Source: Flavobacterium phragmitis (lineage in GTDB: Bacteria > Bacteroidota > Bacteroidia > Flavobacteriales > Flavobacteriaceae). Taken from it: DNA of 64,000 nt. Both the position numbers and the translations under genes were made by a program. The stretch is from the NCBI RefSeq assembly GCF_900112575.1, contig NZ_FOMH01000002.1:1-64000 (forward strand), written 5' to 3'. The notes beneath the pieces were generated by a model that worked only from the letters and a program-made list of their open reading frames with translations, was not told the DNA's origin and did not search any database. The number at the start of each line of letters is the position of its first letter. Within the stretch, counting starts at the first letter, position 1. Shown piece after piece: positions 9,774 to 18,009 of the stretch.

Positions 9774-11269
9774 TTATAATTGGACAGTAGATATTTTTAT
9801 TGCTTCATAACTGCTTGCTGCAAGAGTATTACCATTAAGATTTATCTTAGAAATTACCATATTTTTAAGCACTAGATCTCCTATATATCTTAAGAAAGCT
9901 GTTGCTTCATCCACGGTTTCGAATTTCAGAGCAGTATTGTCAAAACTTAAAATTTGATCCCCTATTTTAAGCTCATATATTTTAGGCTTGATATCCTGTG
10001 CTTTTAATAGCGTTACAGGCGCTTTTTTCAGTTTTAAATTCTCTGCATTTTTAACAAATCCATGATTCAGCTTAATTTTTTGCCTCGCCTCTGGCAAATG
10101 CCTATGCCCGCTTATAATCTGTCTGTAAAGAAAGCTGTAATCCAATGTCGCTATAATATCTTTTTTTATATCTGGATAAATCAGTGTTTTCAGTTTAAAC
10201 TCAATATCTTTAGGTAAAACTGGCACTGCATTGGTATATAAATTACTGAATTTACAGAGAGCAACAGGAGCAGCCCAGTCATCTTCAATTAGAAGCTCAA
10301 CAGTCACTTGCACATTACCGCTCAAATCAATCAGCACTCCTCCTTCCTGACGGATTTTAAGTTCTTTTTTTTCTAAGGCACCTGTCAACTCAAGCCGCCT
10401 TGCCAACAGCTCAGTAGATGTCTCATAATTATTTTGATGCCCAACCGTTCCACGTAAGCCAAGTCCAGCACTACCGGTCACTCCTCTTGCATTTGAGTTT
10501 GTCCCTTTATCCGTTGCAATAAATTCATTTCCATTGGAAGTGGTATCTGACGCTGCTGTTCCTGTGTTTACAAAAGTTACACCTGATGTATTTTTATTAC
10601 TATCGGATCCTTCTCTTGAATTACTAGTATTAAGAGCTATTTAACCGCCAGCATTTGCACTTGCAGTTAACTATGCATTCCAGTTTTGTGAAGCTGTAAC
10701 TTTTCCTAAATTCTGAGTTAAATACCGAGAACTGTATGTATCCCATGAATTAAAAACAACTGTACTGCTTTCTGCCATTTTAAGATCAAGTTCCAAATAG
10801 GCAATTCGGTCACCGGGTATATTAAAAATTGTGACTCCTGAATTAAATGGATTTTCAGTATCAGTTGGCTGATACTGAAGTTTATCGATTTCAAAAATAA
10901 AAGCCTTGACAATAGTCTTTGGAATAATTCTAATTGCAGGTTTTTCCTCTGCCGAAAAATTAAAATTACTATTTATAATCTCTAAGAAAGCTTTTTTATC
11001 TTTACTGATACTCCTAGCGCTTTCTATATAAGCCTGCTGCCCTCCTTCGGATAAACTTAATATGTTGTATTTTACCGTAGGGCAGCTGGGGGATTATTAA
11101 CGTTTTTAGTTGTTAAACCAACTTGTACCATAGTCTGTGGAGTTTCTGCAATTCTAAATAACGGAGCCTTCCAGACATTTGTATAGCGTTTGGAAAGGTT
11201 TTTAGATCCACATGAATACAGCACTCCTGCAGTAAAGAAACATAAAATGATTTTGGTAGTTTTCTTCAT
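9774..11269 (-). pseudogene. Decayed lipoprotein gene (frameshift plus two stops)
   Basis: One gene of about 498 codons can be reconstructed. It starts at 11269 with a signal peptide and lipobox LYSCGS, so it encoded an exported lipoprotein. The first frame ends at 11072; the frame continues if one base is restored in the C run at 11088-11092. The middle frame then reads as good protein, but is broken by TAG (10671-10673) and TAA (10641-10643), after which it stays open to 9774. Both stops differ from CAG/CAA by one C-to-T change. The intact 3' part (9774-10481) could give a 235-residue product, which is unlikely to be functional without the signal. The parent family is not recognised. Confidence 0.7.
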
Positions 11270-12122
11270 TATATTTTTACGTTTAGCTCTTCGAATCCCA
11301 TGAAAATAACAGGAGAATATCGAAGAAATTACATGGCTAATTTAGGAACTAAACCAATAACAAATAACCTTACAAATACCTGATTATCAATAAAATAAAA
11401 AACAAAAACAAAAAAAAAACTATGAATCATAAAATAATCAGATTAAAGACTTTAAATTAACACTAATTGATGAGTATTAAAGAAAAACATCCATAGACAA
11501 CACCTGCCAGAAAAATTAAAAAAAGGATTTAAGAAAATTTTATTTCTAAAAATCCATCTAAAATTTATTAAATATAAAACATTAAGAATGTTTTATATTT
11601 AATAAATTTTAGCAAAAAATAATTATTTGGAGAAATACGTACATGAGCTATAATATTGTTTATAACTAGATAGATAATAGGTATAAAATGCTAAAAAAAG
11701 CAATATTGTAGCTTACTTTATGTTAATTCATTATTCTTTAATTATTTGCGCAATAATAAAAGTCAACAATCGAATTTGGGTGCAGAATCGATGCACTTAA
11801 ATTAAACCTATACTTAAAACTGTGTTTAGAAAGTACTTTGAAGAAGAAGTTCTAATCTTTGAATGGTTTAAATTTATAAACGTTTTCAATATTTAGTTTT
11901 GAAATTGGTTTTATATTTTACTTTTCAGTATTTAAAAGTATTATCATTCATTGTATTTATTACTATAACGCGATTTAAGTTAAAATGTGGCATATCGATC
12001 TGCCGCTCGGCTTAGTAGCGGCAAGTTAAATAAAAATGCAATAAGAAATTGTAAAGTTCAGACTATATCCCACTTAAGACAAAACCAGCTAATCGATAAA
12101 ACTTCTGTTACACGCTGGCCAG
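11270..12122. other. AT-rich intergenic region with palindromes
   Basis: No gene is supported in these ~850 bases. The region contains the perfect 26-bp inverted repeat at 11558-11612 (separate entry). It also has a small GC-rich hairpin near 12001-12025, with GCCGCT pairing AGCGGC. The rest is A/T-rich with stops in every frame. The part just upstream of 11269 would have carried the promoter of the decayed lipoprotein gene. Confidence 0.5.
11558..11612. repeat. Perfect 26-bp inverted repeat with 3-base loop
   Basis: Arms 11558-11583 and 11587-11612 are exact reverse complements around AAG. The arms are almost entirely A/T and no T tract follows on either strand, so this is not an ordinary terminator. 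It could be a cruciform, a protein-binding site or a remnant of a transposon end. Confidence 0.75.
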
Positions 12123-12971
12123 TTAATATAAGGATTTCATATTTTTTAAAAGCGAAATAATTTGTGCCTCATGATTCTGGAAGATTGCATCAATAAGAGC
12201 TGTTTGAATTTGTGAATCATTCATTTTCTCAAAGACTATTATTCCATGTGGATTACCAGCATTATGATTATTATTAAAACGATAAATAAAAAATGATCTA
12301 CTTTTCATCGTTAGTTTTTTTAGACGTTCATCGGTTATATTGCAAAGTGCCTTAACATGTGATTTATATTGAGCACCTTTTCCTGACCAATTTGGTATAG
12401 AGTGAACTTCAAATCTATTATTCTGCCACCCCTTTGCAATAAAACCTTCAGAATCGGAATAAGTTTCTTGCCCTTCTTTATTATAAATGGGATTGTTTGA
12501 ATATCTTCCTAACAACTTAAAATTTGTTCCTTCATGTTTATACAAACTTACGCGTCCATTTCCGTTTGAAGTTGACAAAAAGTCTGAGAATATTTCCTTG
12601 ATGTTTTCACTACATAGTTCTTTATATTCTTCTTGAATTTTCTTTAGTTTCGTCTTTGTACTGGCCAACTCTGTAGTAATCGTTTCAAAAGATTGTTGTT
12701 TTTGTTTTTCATAATAAGAAAGTACAATACTTATGAATGCTAAAACAAGGCCTACAACTATTAAAAAAGTATTTAATTCTTCCCAATTTTTGCCAAACAT
12801 TACAATAGTTTTATCGTCCGATTTTACATCGGCCAACAAGAAAATATAACCCGAAGAAATTGTCAATAATTCTGACTTATGAGATTCCAGAAAGTTTCTA
12901 AAATAAGGAATTGCCCAAAAGATAAGGATAACGATGAAATAACCAAGTAAAAAGAAAATATCAACAGTCAT
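12123..12971 (-). CDS. Two-TM membrane protein with coiled coil and GAF-like domain
   Basis: This 282-residue protein has two transmembrane helices (about 5-21 and 69-87), a coiled coil (about 88-125) and a C-terminal domain (about 135-282). That domain looks GAF-like: RVSLYKHEG begins a beta strand, followed by LLGRYSNNP. Such a layout suits a membrane-tethered small-molecule sensor. No kinase or other output domain is fused, and no partner gene lies alongside. It stands alone between two long non-coding stretches. The GAF assignment rests on strand pattern only. Confidence 0.6.
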   Translation of the reverse strand: MTVDIFFLLGYFIVILIFWAIPYFRNFLESHKSELLTISSGYIFLLADVKSDDKTIVMFGKNWEELNTFLIVVGLVLAFISIVLSYYEKQKQQSFETITTELASTKTKLKKIQEEYKELCSENIKEIFSDFLSTSNGNGRVSLYKHEGTNFKLLGRYSNNPIYNKEGQETYSDSEGFIAKGWQNNRFEVHSIPNWSGKGAQYKSHVKALCNITDERLKKLTMKSRSFFIYRFNNNHNAGNPHGIIVFEKMNDSQIQTALIDAIFQNHEAQIISLLKNMKSLY

Positions 12972-13431
12972 AATAAACAGAAAATTTGAGGCGCAAAATT
13001 AGCTGAAAAGTTTTAACAGTTTACTATAAATGTTAAAAAATTATATTCTATCGATTAATGTCGGTTATGGCATGTTGGTAACTTGTGTATAAGCCCTACT
13101 ATTTAGCGTGTATACTCGTAACTATAGATAGATAAGCATTATAAAATAATAAATTATTACACTACTAAAAGATAAAAAAAGTACTTAATCCAGATTTTTG
13201 TTTTATAACTATTGCAATACTTTTATTAGAATCGAAATAATTAGTTTTATATAAGAGAAAGCGAGCGAAAAAAGCAACGCAATAAAACAGGTTTTCTCCG
13301 CCTGCATTTATGAGGGATTTTTTTCAGCGAACCGCCTTTCCTTCCCGAACTTTGTTTCGGAATTAAGCCTGAACCCCTGAGGCAATATCCCCGCCTATAA
13401 GTGTCTGCTCGCCGACATTTAGCATAAAAAA
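12972..13431. other. Non-coding region upstream of PcfJ 3' end
   Basis: There is no gene of convincing length. The left half is AT-rich and probably holds the promoter of the gene at 12971. The right half (about 13260-13420) is GC-richer. On the minus strand it opens a 20-codon frame from 13423 (MLNVGEQTLIGGDIASGVQA), too short to call. It may be degenerate coding DNA downstream of pcfJ. Confidence 0.4.
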
Positions 13432-13453
13432 AGCCGAAAACTAAATTTCGGCT
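13432..13453 (-). terminator. Terminator of the PcfJ/PcfK/SSB operon
   Basis: AGCCGAAA (13432-13439) pairs perfectly with TTTCGGCT (13446-13453), and a seven-base T tract follows on the minus strand (13425-13431). The stem overlaps the PcfJ stop codon at 13441-13443, a compact gene-end arrangement. Confidence 0.8.
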
Positions 13454-14757
13454 CTTTCTTCTTTTTTGTTTTTTATGCGCTTTTTAATCTGATAGAGGTT
13501 CTGATGCAGCAGCTTTAAAATCTGCTTATGGTGCGGGGAGACCCTATTTTTGTCTCCCCTGCACTGCAGAACTTCAAGCGAGGGAAGCGCCACCTCTATG
13601 GTCTCCACTGGCTTGTTCTCGAATTTAGCCGAAAGGATAAGGGAGTTTCTCTTTTTGTAGTATTCATTGGTAAATACGCAGTGGCGGAGCATATCGCCCT
13701 GTTCAAGAAAATCATTCACGCTTTCCATAACGCAGATAGAAAGATTCTCGCGCGTGAACTCCAATCCGAAAAACTGCTTCTTCTGCTCTTCATAGCCAAC
13801 CTGCGCCTGCTGTATTTCTTGGCGTAGCTCTTTTATATGCTGACGTCTTTGGATTATGCGTTTTCTCTCCACAAGCCTGTCGTGCACCTCTTCCAAATTC
13901 TCAGGGCATACCAAATCGGCATTATTCAAATCCTTTCTGAACCATCTGAGCAGGGAAATGTAATCTTCCCAAAGTGAAAAGTCCTTTACCTTGTAAGCGT
14001 TCTTGGCGGAGGTTTTGACTGCCTGCCAGTTCTCCCTGATGTGCTGTGAGTACGAAACTAAATAATAGGCAAGAAAATCGGTCTGTCCTGTCTTTAGAAG
14101 CGTCTCAGCGTGCGAATCTTTTAAAAGGGCAGTAAAAAGAATTTGCGGAGCGATACCGTGAAAACTTCCTTTGAATCCGTTTCTTTTCAGCACGGAAATC
14201 ACCTTTTCAGACGGATAGACCTTATAGGGATTGATGCGGTACTTGGGAGAGCTTTCAAAACTTTTCGGGCGGATTTCAAGGGGGGAATAGTATTTCCAAG
14301 AATCATAGGCTTGCGAAAAAACGTTCGTGCCGAGAGAAAGCGTGCGCGCCTCCCCTTTCTCGTTTATCCAATGCTGCATCACTTCCTTGTGGTAGTATGC
14401 CGGCATGCAGTTCTTTTTCATATCCTTGTGCGAACAGATGATGCGCACCACCTGAAATCCTCCGCATTTATCCAAAACGGCGAAATACTCAATTTCTTTG
14501 AAATGCACCTGATTGCACTGGTGCATTTTAAGCTTTCCATTACACGCACTGCAGTTGATGTACTTTTGGCAGGATGCTTTCTGTGCATCAGGCTTCCAGG
14601 AGTACGCGCAGTCAAGGCAGTGGAATTTCTCCCTTGAAAGCACGCCCCATTTAAGAAAAATATTTTTCTCTGCCCAAACCTGCATCTTTTGGGTCACGGG
14701 TGCAAGTGTTTCGCTCAGAGCCGTAATCTGCTTTTCGACGATGGTTTTGGGTATCAT
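13441..14757 (-). CDS. PcfJ domain-containing protein
   Basis: This 438-residue protein matches the PcfJ family found in mobile elements of Firmicutes and Bacteroidota. An N-terminal zinc-ribbon-like part has CLDC (about 48-51) and CSAC (about 69-72). The conserved C-terminal PcfJ block includes LEQGDMLRHCVFTNEYY, a run of short strands and ECRGDKN-like QCRGDKN. The exact function is unknown; on conjugative plasmids the gene lies among transfer and relaxosome genes. Its start overlaps the PcfK end by 4 bases (ATGA-type coupling), so the two are translated together. Confidence 0.85.
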   Translation of the reverse strand: MIPKTIVEKQITALSETLAPVTQKMQVWAEKNIFLKWGVLSREKFHCLDCAYSWKPDAQKASCQKYINCSACNGKLKMHQCNQVHFKEIEYFAVLDKCGGFQVVRIICSHKDMKKNCMPAYYHKEVMQHWINEKGEARTLSLGTNVFSQAYDSWKYYSPLEIRPKSFESSPKYRINPYKVYPSEKVISVLKRNGFKGSFHGIAPQILFTALLKDSHAETLLKTGQTDFLAYYLVSYSQHIRENWQAVKTSAKNAYKVKDFSLWEDYISLLRWFRKDLNNADLVCPENLEEVHDRLVERKRIIQRRQHIKELRQEIQQAQVGYEEQKKQFFGLEFTRENLSICVMESVNDFLEQGDMLRHCVFTNEYYKKRNSLILSAKFENKPVETIEVALPSLEVLQCRGDKNRVSPHHKQILKLLHQNLYQIKKRIKNKKEERAEI

Positions 14758-15107
14758 AAGTCAAAAAGCGTTAAGGTTTTGTTTTCGGCTTTGGGAGCAA
14801 TGACTGCCGTTTTTGCAACAACGATATTCTGGGGAACTTCGGGAGCAGAAGTAAACAAGTCAGCCGCAGCAGGCTCTTTTACCACAACTTTGCAGTTAAA
14901 GGGCTGAGGCTGTCCGATGCTGTCATCGGTGTAGTATCTGACCGCCATGTCAAATATTTCCTGATTGTCAAAGGCGCACAGTCCTGTTTTTTTTACCTCG
15001 CCAAAAATGTAATTGCAGCAGCTTTCCAAGTCTTTGGATTCCTTGGAGAAGTCCTTTGCAAAGACAGCGTCTGCAAGGGCGGTCTTAAAGTTTTCTGAAG
15101 CTTTCAT
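14754..15107 (-). CDS. PcfK-like protein
   Basis: This protein matches the PcfK-like family, beginning MKASENFKTALADAV, with a central NYIFGEVKKTG and the characteristic IFDMAVRYYTDDSIG. I place the start at 15107, because family members begin at this methionine; an upstream in-frame ATG at 15131 would add eight residues. The C-terminal third is low-complexity Ala/Pro/Val. It is encoded directly before PcfJ and overlaps it by 4 bases. The pair is typical of element maintenance and transfer modules, but the molecular role is not established. Confidence 0.8.
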   Translation of the reverse strand: MKASENFKTALADAVFAKDFSKESKDLESCCNYIFGEVKKTGLCAFDNQEIFDMAVRYYTDDSIGQPQPFNCKVVVKEPAAADLFTSAPEVPQNIVVAKTAVIAPKAENKTLTLFDL

Positions 15108-15136
15108 AAGGGAAGATTTAAGATGAAACAAAAAGA

Positions 15137-15496
15137 TTATTCAAAAGAGTTTCTATAGATGTCATAACAGTACTCTTCAAAGCAGAGCCAGCACATAAAA
15201 GTGTAGTGAGGCAGACCGTAACGGTCTTTTACCGCTTCCCCAAGGCAGTCTTCGATTTCTTTTCTGATGTCTTCCAAATCATCCAAATGTTCGATATAGA
15301 ATTTCTTGCAGTCGGCATGATAGATAAATTGGGATATCATACCGCTGATGCATCCGCTTCTCTGCATATCTTCAAGGAATGCTTTGAGCTGCTGTTTCTT
15401 TGTTCCGTCATAAGACTGCATTTCCAAAAGAACTATCTTTTGGAATGCATCGTGAACATCATACTCGGCGTATATTGATTTTTTCAAGGCTTTCAT
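15137..15496 (-). CDS. Conserved hypothetical protein of the PcfK operon
   Basis: This 119-residue soluble protein has a basic N-terminus, a central acidic helix (HLDDLEDIRKEIEDCL) and an aromatic/Cys-rich end (HYTFMCWLCFEEYCYD). It resembles the small proteins usually found between SSB and PcfK in Bacteroidota mobile elements (DUF7222-like, from memory). It lies in the same operon, with PcfK downstream and SSB upstream. No catalytic motif is seen. Confidence 0.6.
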   Translation of the reverse strand: MKALKKSIYAEYDVHDAFQKIVLLEMQSYDGTKKQQLKAFLEDMQRSGCISGMISQFIYHADCKKFYIEHLDDLEDIRKEIEDCLGEAVKDRYGLPHYTFMCWLCFEEYCYDIYRNSFE

Positions 15497-15531
15497 AACT
15501 CATTTCTTTAGGCTTATACATTTGATTCGGA

Positions 15532-15601
15532 TTAGAAAGGCAGGTCGTCAGGCTGCTCTTTTTCCGTTCTTTTTTGCAGGAGCTGACTGCGCCTGCAGGG
15601 C
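15532..15601 (-). pseudogene. Out-of-frame remnant of the SSB C-terminal tail
   Basis: Past the TAA at 15602-15604 the same frame reads ALQAQSAPAKKNGK, a normal SSB linker. After restoring one base in the T run at 15559-15563 (A run on the minus strand) it reads EQPDDLPF and stops at 15532-15534. DDLPF is the canonical SSB protein-interaction tip. The tail is therefore still present in DNA but cut off by a stop and a frameshift. Confidence 0.75.
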
Positions 15602-15922
15602 TTACGCATCTGAGACAAACACCAGTATTTTGATGTTGCTTGTGTGAAAAGTAAGATTTGCCACGGCTTTGCCCTCCGAATTGAGATAGGAGCTCACTCC
15701 CACACGTCCGAAAAGTTCCACCATTGCGCCTTTTTTGAGCCATTGCGCAACACCCGAACTGAGCCAATAGGAACAGTCTATGTAGGTTACTATTTTTACC
15801 GCTTCGGTGCTTCCTTTGGCTTTGTAGCTGTCGTTGACTGCAATTGAAAAATTTACCACCTCTCTGTCTTTGGCTGTTTTGGCAACAACCGCATCCTTTG
15901 TCAATCGTCCTGTGATTTCCAT
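15602..15922 (-). CDS. ssb: Single-stranded DNA-binding protein, C-terminally truncated
   Basis: This 106-residue protein is an OB-fold SSB: MEITGRLTKDA, VNFSIAVNDSYK, the aromatic YIDCSYW and the LTFHTSNIKIL end of the fold are all present. SSBs bind single-stranded DNA as tetramers and recruit repair and replication proteins through an acidic C-terminal tip. Here translation stops right after the OB fold. The tip DDLPF is encoded downstream but out of frame. The product could bind DNA but not recruit partners. It heads the operon with the PcfK/PcfJ genes and presumably protects transferred single strands. Confidence 0.85.
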   Translation of the reverse strand: MEITGRLTKDAVVAKTAKDREVVNFSIAVNDSYKAKGSTEAVKIVTYIDCSYWLSSGVAQWLKKGAMVELFGRVGVSSYLNSEGKAVANLTFHTSNIKILVFVSDA

Positions 15923-16231
15923 GATTTCTAAATTTTAAATGATTAATGTTTTAAAATTCTTTTCCCCTGCCTTTCCCAAAAATTGTTTTCAAAAGAAAAA
16001 ACGGAAAAAAAGAAAGCAGCAATAAAGCGGGCATCAAGGATACGGAGGGCTATAAGTCCCGAAGGGCGGCAGGGCCGTTATGCGCCTGCAGGATCCGGCG
16101 CACGCTAACTTGGCTGCCTTTTTATCCGTTTCGAATGAAAACAGCCCTATCAGAAAACAAAATTTATTGCGGCTGGAGAGAATCCAAAATCAAGTCAATT
16201 ATTGTATATTTAAAAAAACAAAAAATGACTT
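15923..16231. other. GC-rich structured non-coding block
   Basis: There is no gene. A GC-rich island at about 16020-16140 interrupts AT-rich DNA. It includes the perfect inverted repeat TGCGCC/GGCGCA around 16080-16101 and stacked G/C runs. It lies immediately upstream of the SSB operon and may be a promoter/leader, a structured RNA or a replication origin. No known RNA family could be assigned by eye. Confidence 0.4.
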
Positions 16232-17059
16232 ATGTATAAGCCAACTTTAGAAGCGCAGAGACACTTTTTGATGATGAAAGCTGTCCATATACAATGTTTA
16301 GATGAGAATAAAGAACCAATAAAAACGCTTTTGCAAGCGGATTTATAGTACAGGAAGGAGAAAACTTATTTTTATATACCTGCTGGCATGTTCTTACGAG
16401 CTACAATATGCATAATATTGAAATTCAAAGGCGACTGCCTAACAGGAAATTTTTAGAAATTAATCTTCAGAATAAGGAAAATCCTCGTGAAGGTATTGAA
16501 CTTGTTTCAGGAAGCCAGAATTTAATACTCCCTCTCTACGATGAGCAGAATCTACCTGTCTGGATTCAGGAAAAACAGGATTTACCAAATTATGAACTAA
16601 ATAATATAGGCATAAAAGTACCCTTTATGCATGACCTAGTTAAATTGCTGCTTCCCAAAAGCCTATCAGTTTCCGATCTGCAGATCATTACAAAAGACGA
16701 CATCATTATTAAAGATCCTTTTTCTGGCAGAAAAAATCCATATAATCGGCTACCCTTACGGTTACAGCTCGCTGGGGCTTGAACAGCCCACACCAATAGT
16801 AATAACCCGTTTTATAGCATCCTACCAAATAAAAGACCGATACAGAGAAATGTTAATAGATGGTCCTGCAACACCTGGTATGTCAGGCGGTCCCGTTTTT
16901 GTTGAAAGGGATCATAATTTATTATTAATTGGTATTTATACTGGCCTATTGTATCCGGACCATTACATTAATCAAAATGAAAAAACAACAGCTCTGGGAA
17001 CTATCTGCCCTTTAGCTGTCTGGTGGGCACAACTGGATATGGCACAAAAACAGCTGTAA
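16232..17059 (+). pseudogene. Trypsin-like serine protease, two opposite frameshifts
   Basis: A protease of about 275 residues can be reconstructed. The start frame from 16232 reads MYKPTLEAQRHFLMMKAVH and shifts in the A run at 16321-16325, where one base is missing. The middle frame then gives FASGFIVQEGENLFLYTCWHVLT, containing the catalytic-His motif, and runs to a second shift in the A run at 16731-16736, where one base is extra. The last frame gives IHIIGYPYGYSSLG and the catalytic-Ser motif GMSGGPV, ending at 17059. With both shifts corrected it is a normal chymotrypsin-fold peptidase. The shifts cancel in phase and both lie in homopolymers, so assembly error is a serious alternative to decay. 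Confidence 0.75.
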
Positions 17060-17066
17060 AAAACAA

Positions 17067-18008
17067 CTAATCATTAACATCCAGTAATTCATTTATAATG
17101 TCATGCTTAAATTTACTAAATGGCCTTTTATGGTAGTCCTGTTCTTGAATTTCTATACCAAAGATCATTCTGTATATTTCTTCTTTTGACATTAATCCAT
17201 TAAAAGTTTTATTTATTAAAAGATCTATATAATTATCCGAGTACTTGTATCTTAATTCTAACAGGTCTTTTAGTTCCTTTTTCGAATGTGCATTGTAAAT
17301 CTCTTTTATTTTAAAACCTTTTAAAGTATTATCCATTTTTGAATTTTCATCAACCTTACACTTTATATCGTAATCTTCATTGAGAGATACATAATTAAAA
17401 CTAAAGGTGAATTTTTGATTTTCTTCGATACAAGTATAGGGATGAGCAAAATCATTATTAACGACTTCATCTAATTTTGCATGATTACATGTAGGACAGC
17501 AGGGTATCAGATTATAAAATGATAATGCCAGCAGAGGAAAAGTTTCTTTGCTGAACCAGTGATCTATTTGGGCTCTAGACCTGTTTACCACGGTCTGCAA
17601 GGTATAATTTCTATTGCAATAGGTACAGGTATCCTGATTAATGAAGTTTAAGAGCTTCTTTCCAAAAATAGGCTGAAACCAGTTTTCATAACCTGATTTA
17701 ACAAACAGTTTTACTACTGTTTGGTGATCAACACCTAAATTCAAATATTCCTGATTAATCTCAATCAGCCTTTCCGGCTTACCTGTTATTAATTCATCTA
17801 ATTTATCAGAAGTAAAAAAATCAACAAAAGCTTTAGGCAGAGAGGCTTTGTGCATATCAATTTTACAGATTTCACAATTTTCATCTTCGCATTTATAGCC
17901 ATACCGATTACTGGCATTTTTGTTCCCTTTTAATTTTTTCGAAAGCCAGCATTTTATCAATTTATGATGAAACAGCAATGCTTCAGGATTTAAATTTAAT
18001 GCCAGCAT
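17067..18008 (-). CDS. HNH endonuclease, Septu PtuB-like
   Basis: This 313-residue protein carries an HNH nuclease of the type paired with Septu ATPases. Zinc cysteines are C128-x2-C131 and C171-x2-C174, the catalytic DH is at 149-150, and LALSFYNLIPCCPTCN spans about 160-175. An additional C40/C45/C48 set near the N-terminus may bind another metal. It begins one base after the ATPase gene ends (18010), so the two form an operon. In Septu systems the ATPase partner controls this nuclease during phage infection; the same division of labour is inferred here. Confidence 0.8.
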   Translation of the reverse strand: MLALNLNPEALLFHHKLIKCWLSKKLKGNKNASNRYGYKCEDENCEICKIDMHKASLPKAFVDFFTSDKLDELITGKPERLIEINQEYLNLGVDHQTVVKLFVKSGYENWFQPIFGKKLLNFINQDTCTYCNRNYTLQTVVNRSRAQIDHWFSKETFPLLALSFYNLIPCCPTCNHAKLDEVVNNDFAHPYTCIEENQKFTFSFNYVSLNEDYDIKCKVDENSKMDNTLKGFKIKEIYNAHSKKELKDLLELRYKYSDNYIDLLINKTFNGLMSKEEIYRMIFGIEIQEQDYHKRPFSKFKHDIINELLDVND

Positions 18009-18009
18009 A

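Noticed and set aside
13260..13423. Coding remnant downstream of PcfJ
   Set aside because: Only a 20-codon frame on the minus strand; too short to support a gene or pseudogene.
14143..14637. Plus-strand open frame of 164 codons
   Set aside because: It lies wholly antisense to the PcfJ gene, whose domains are clear.
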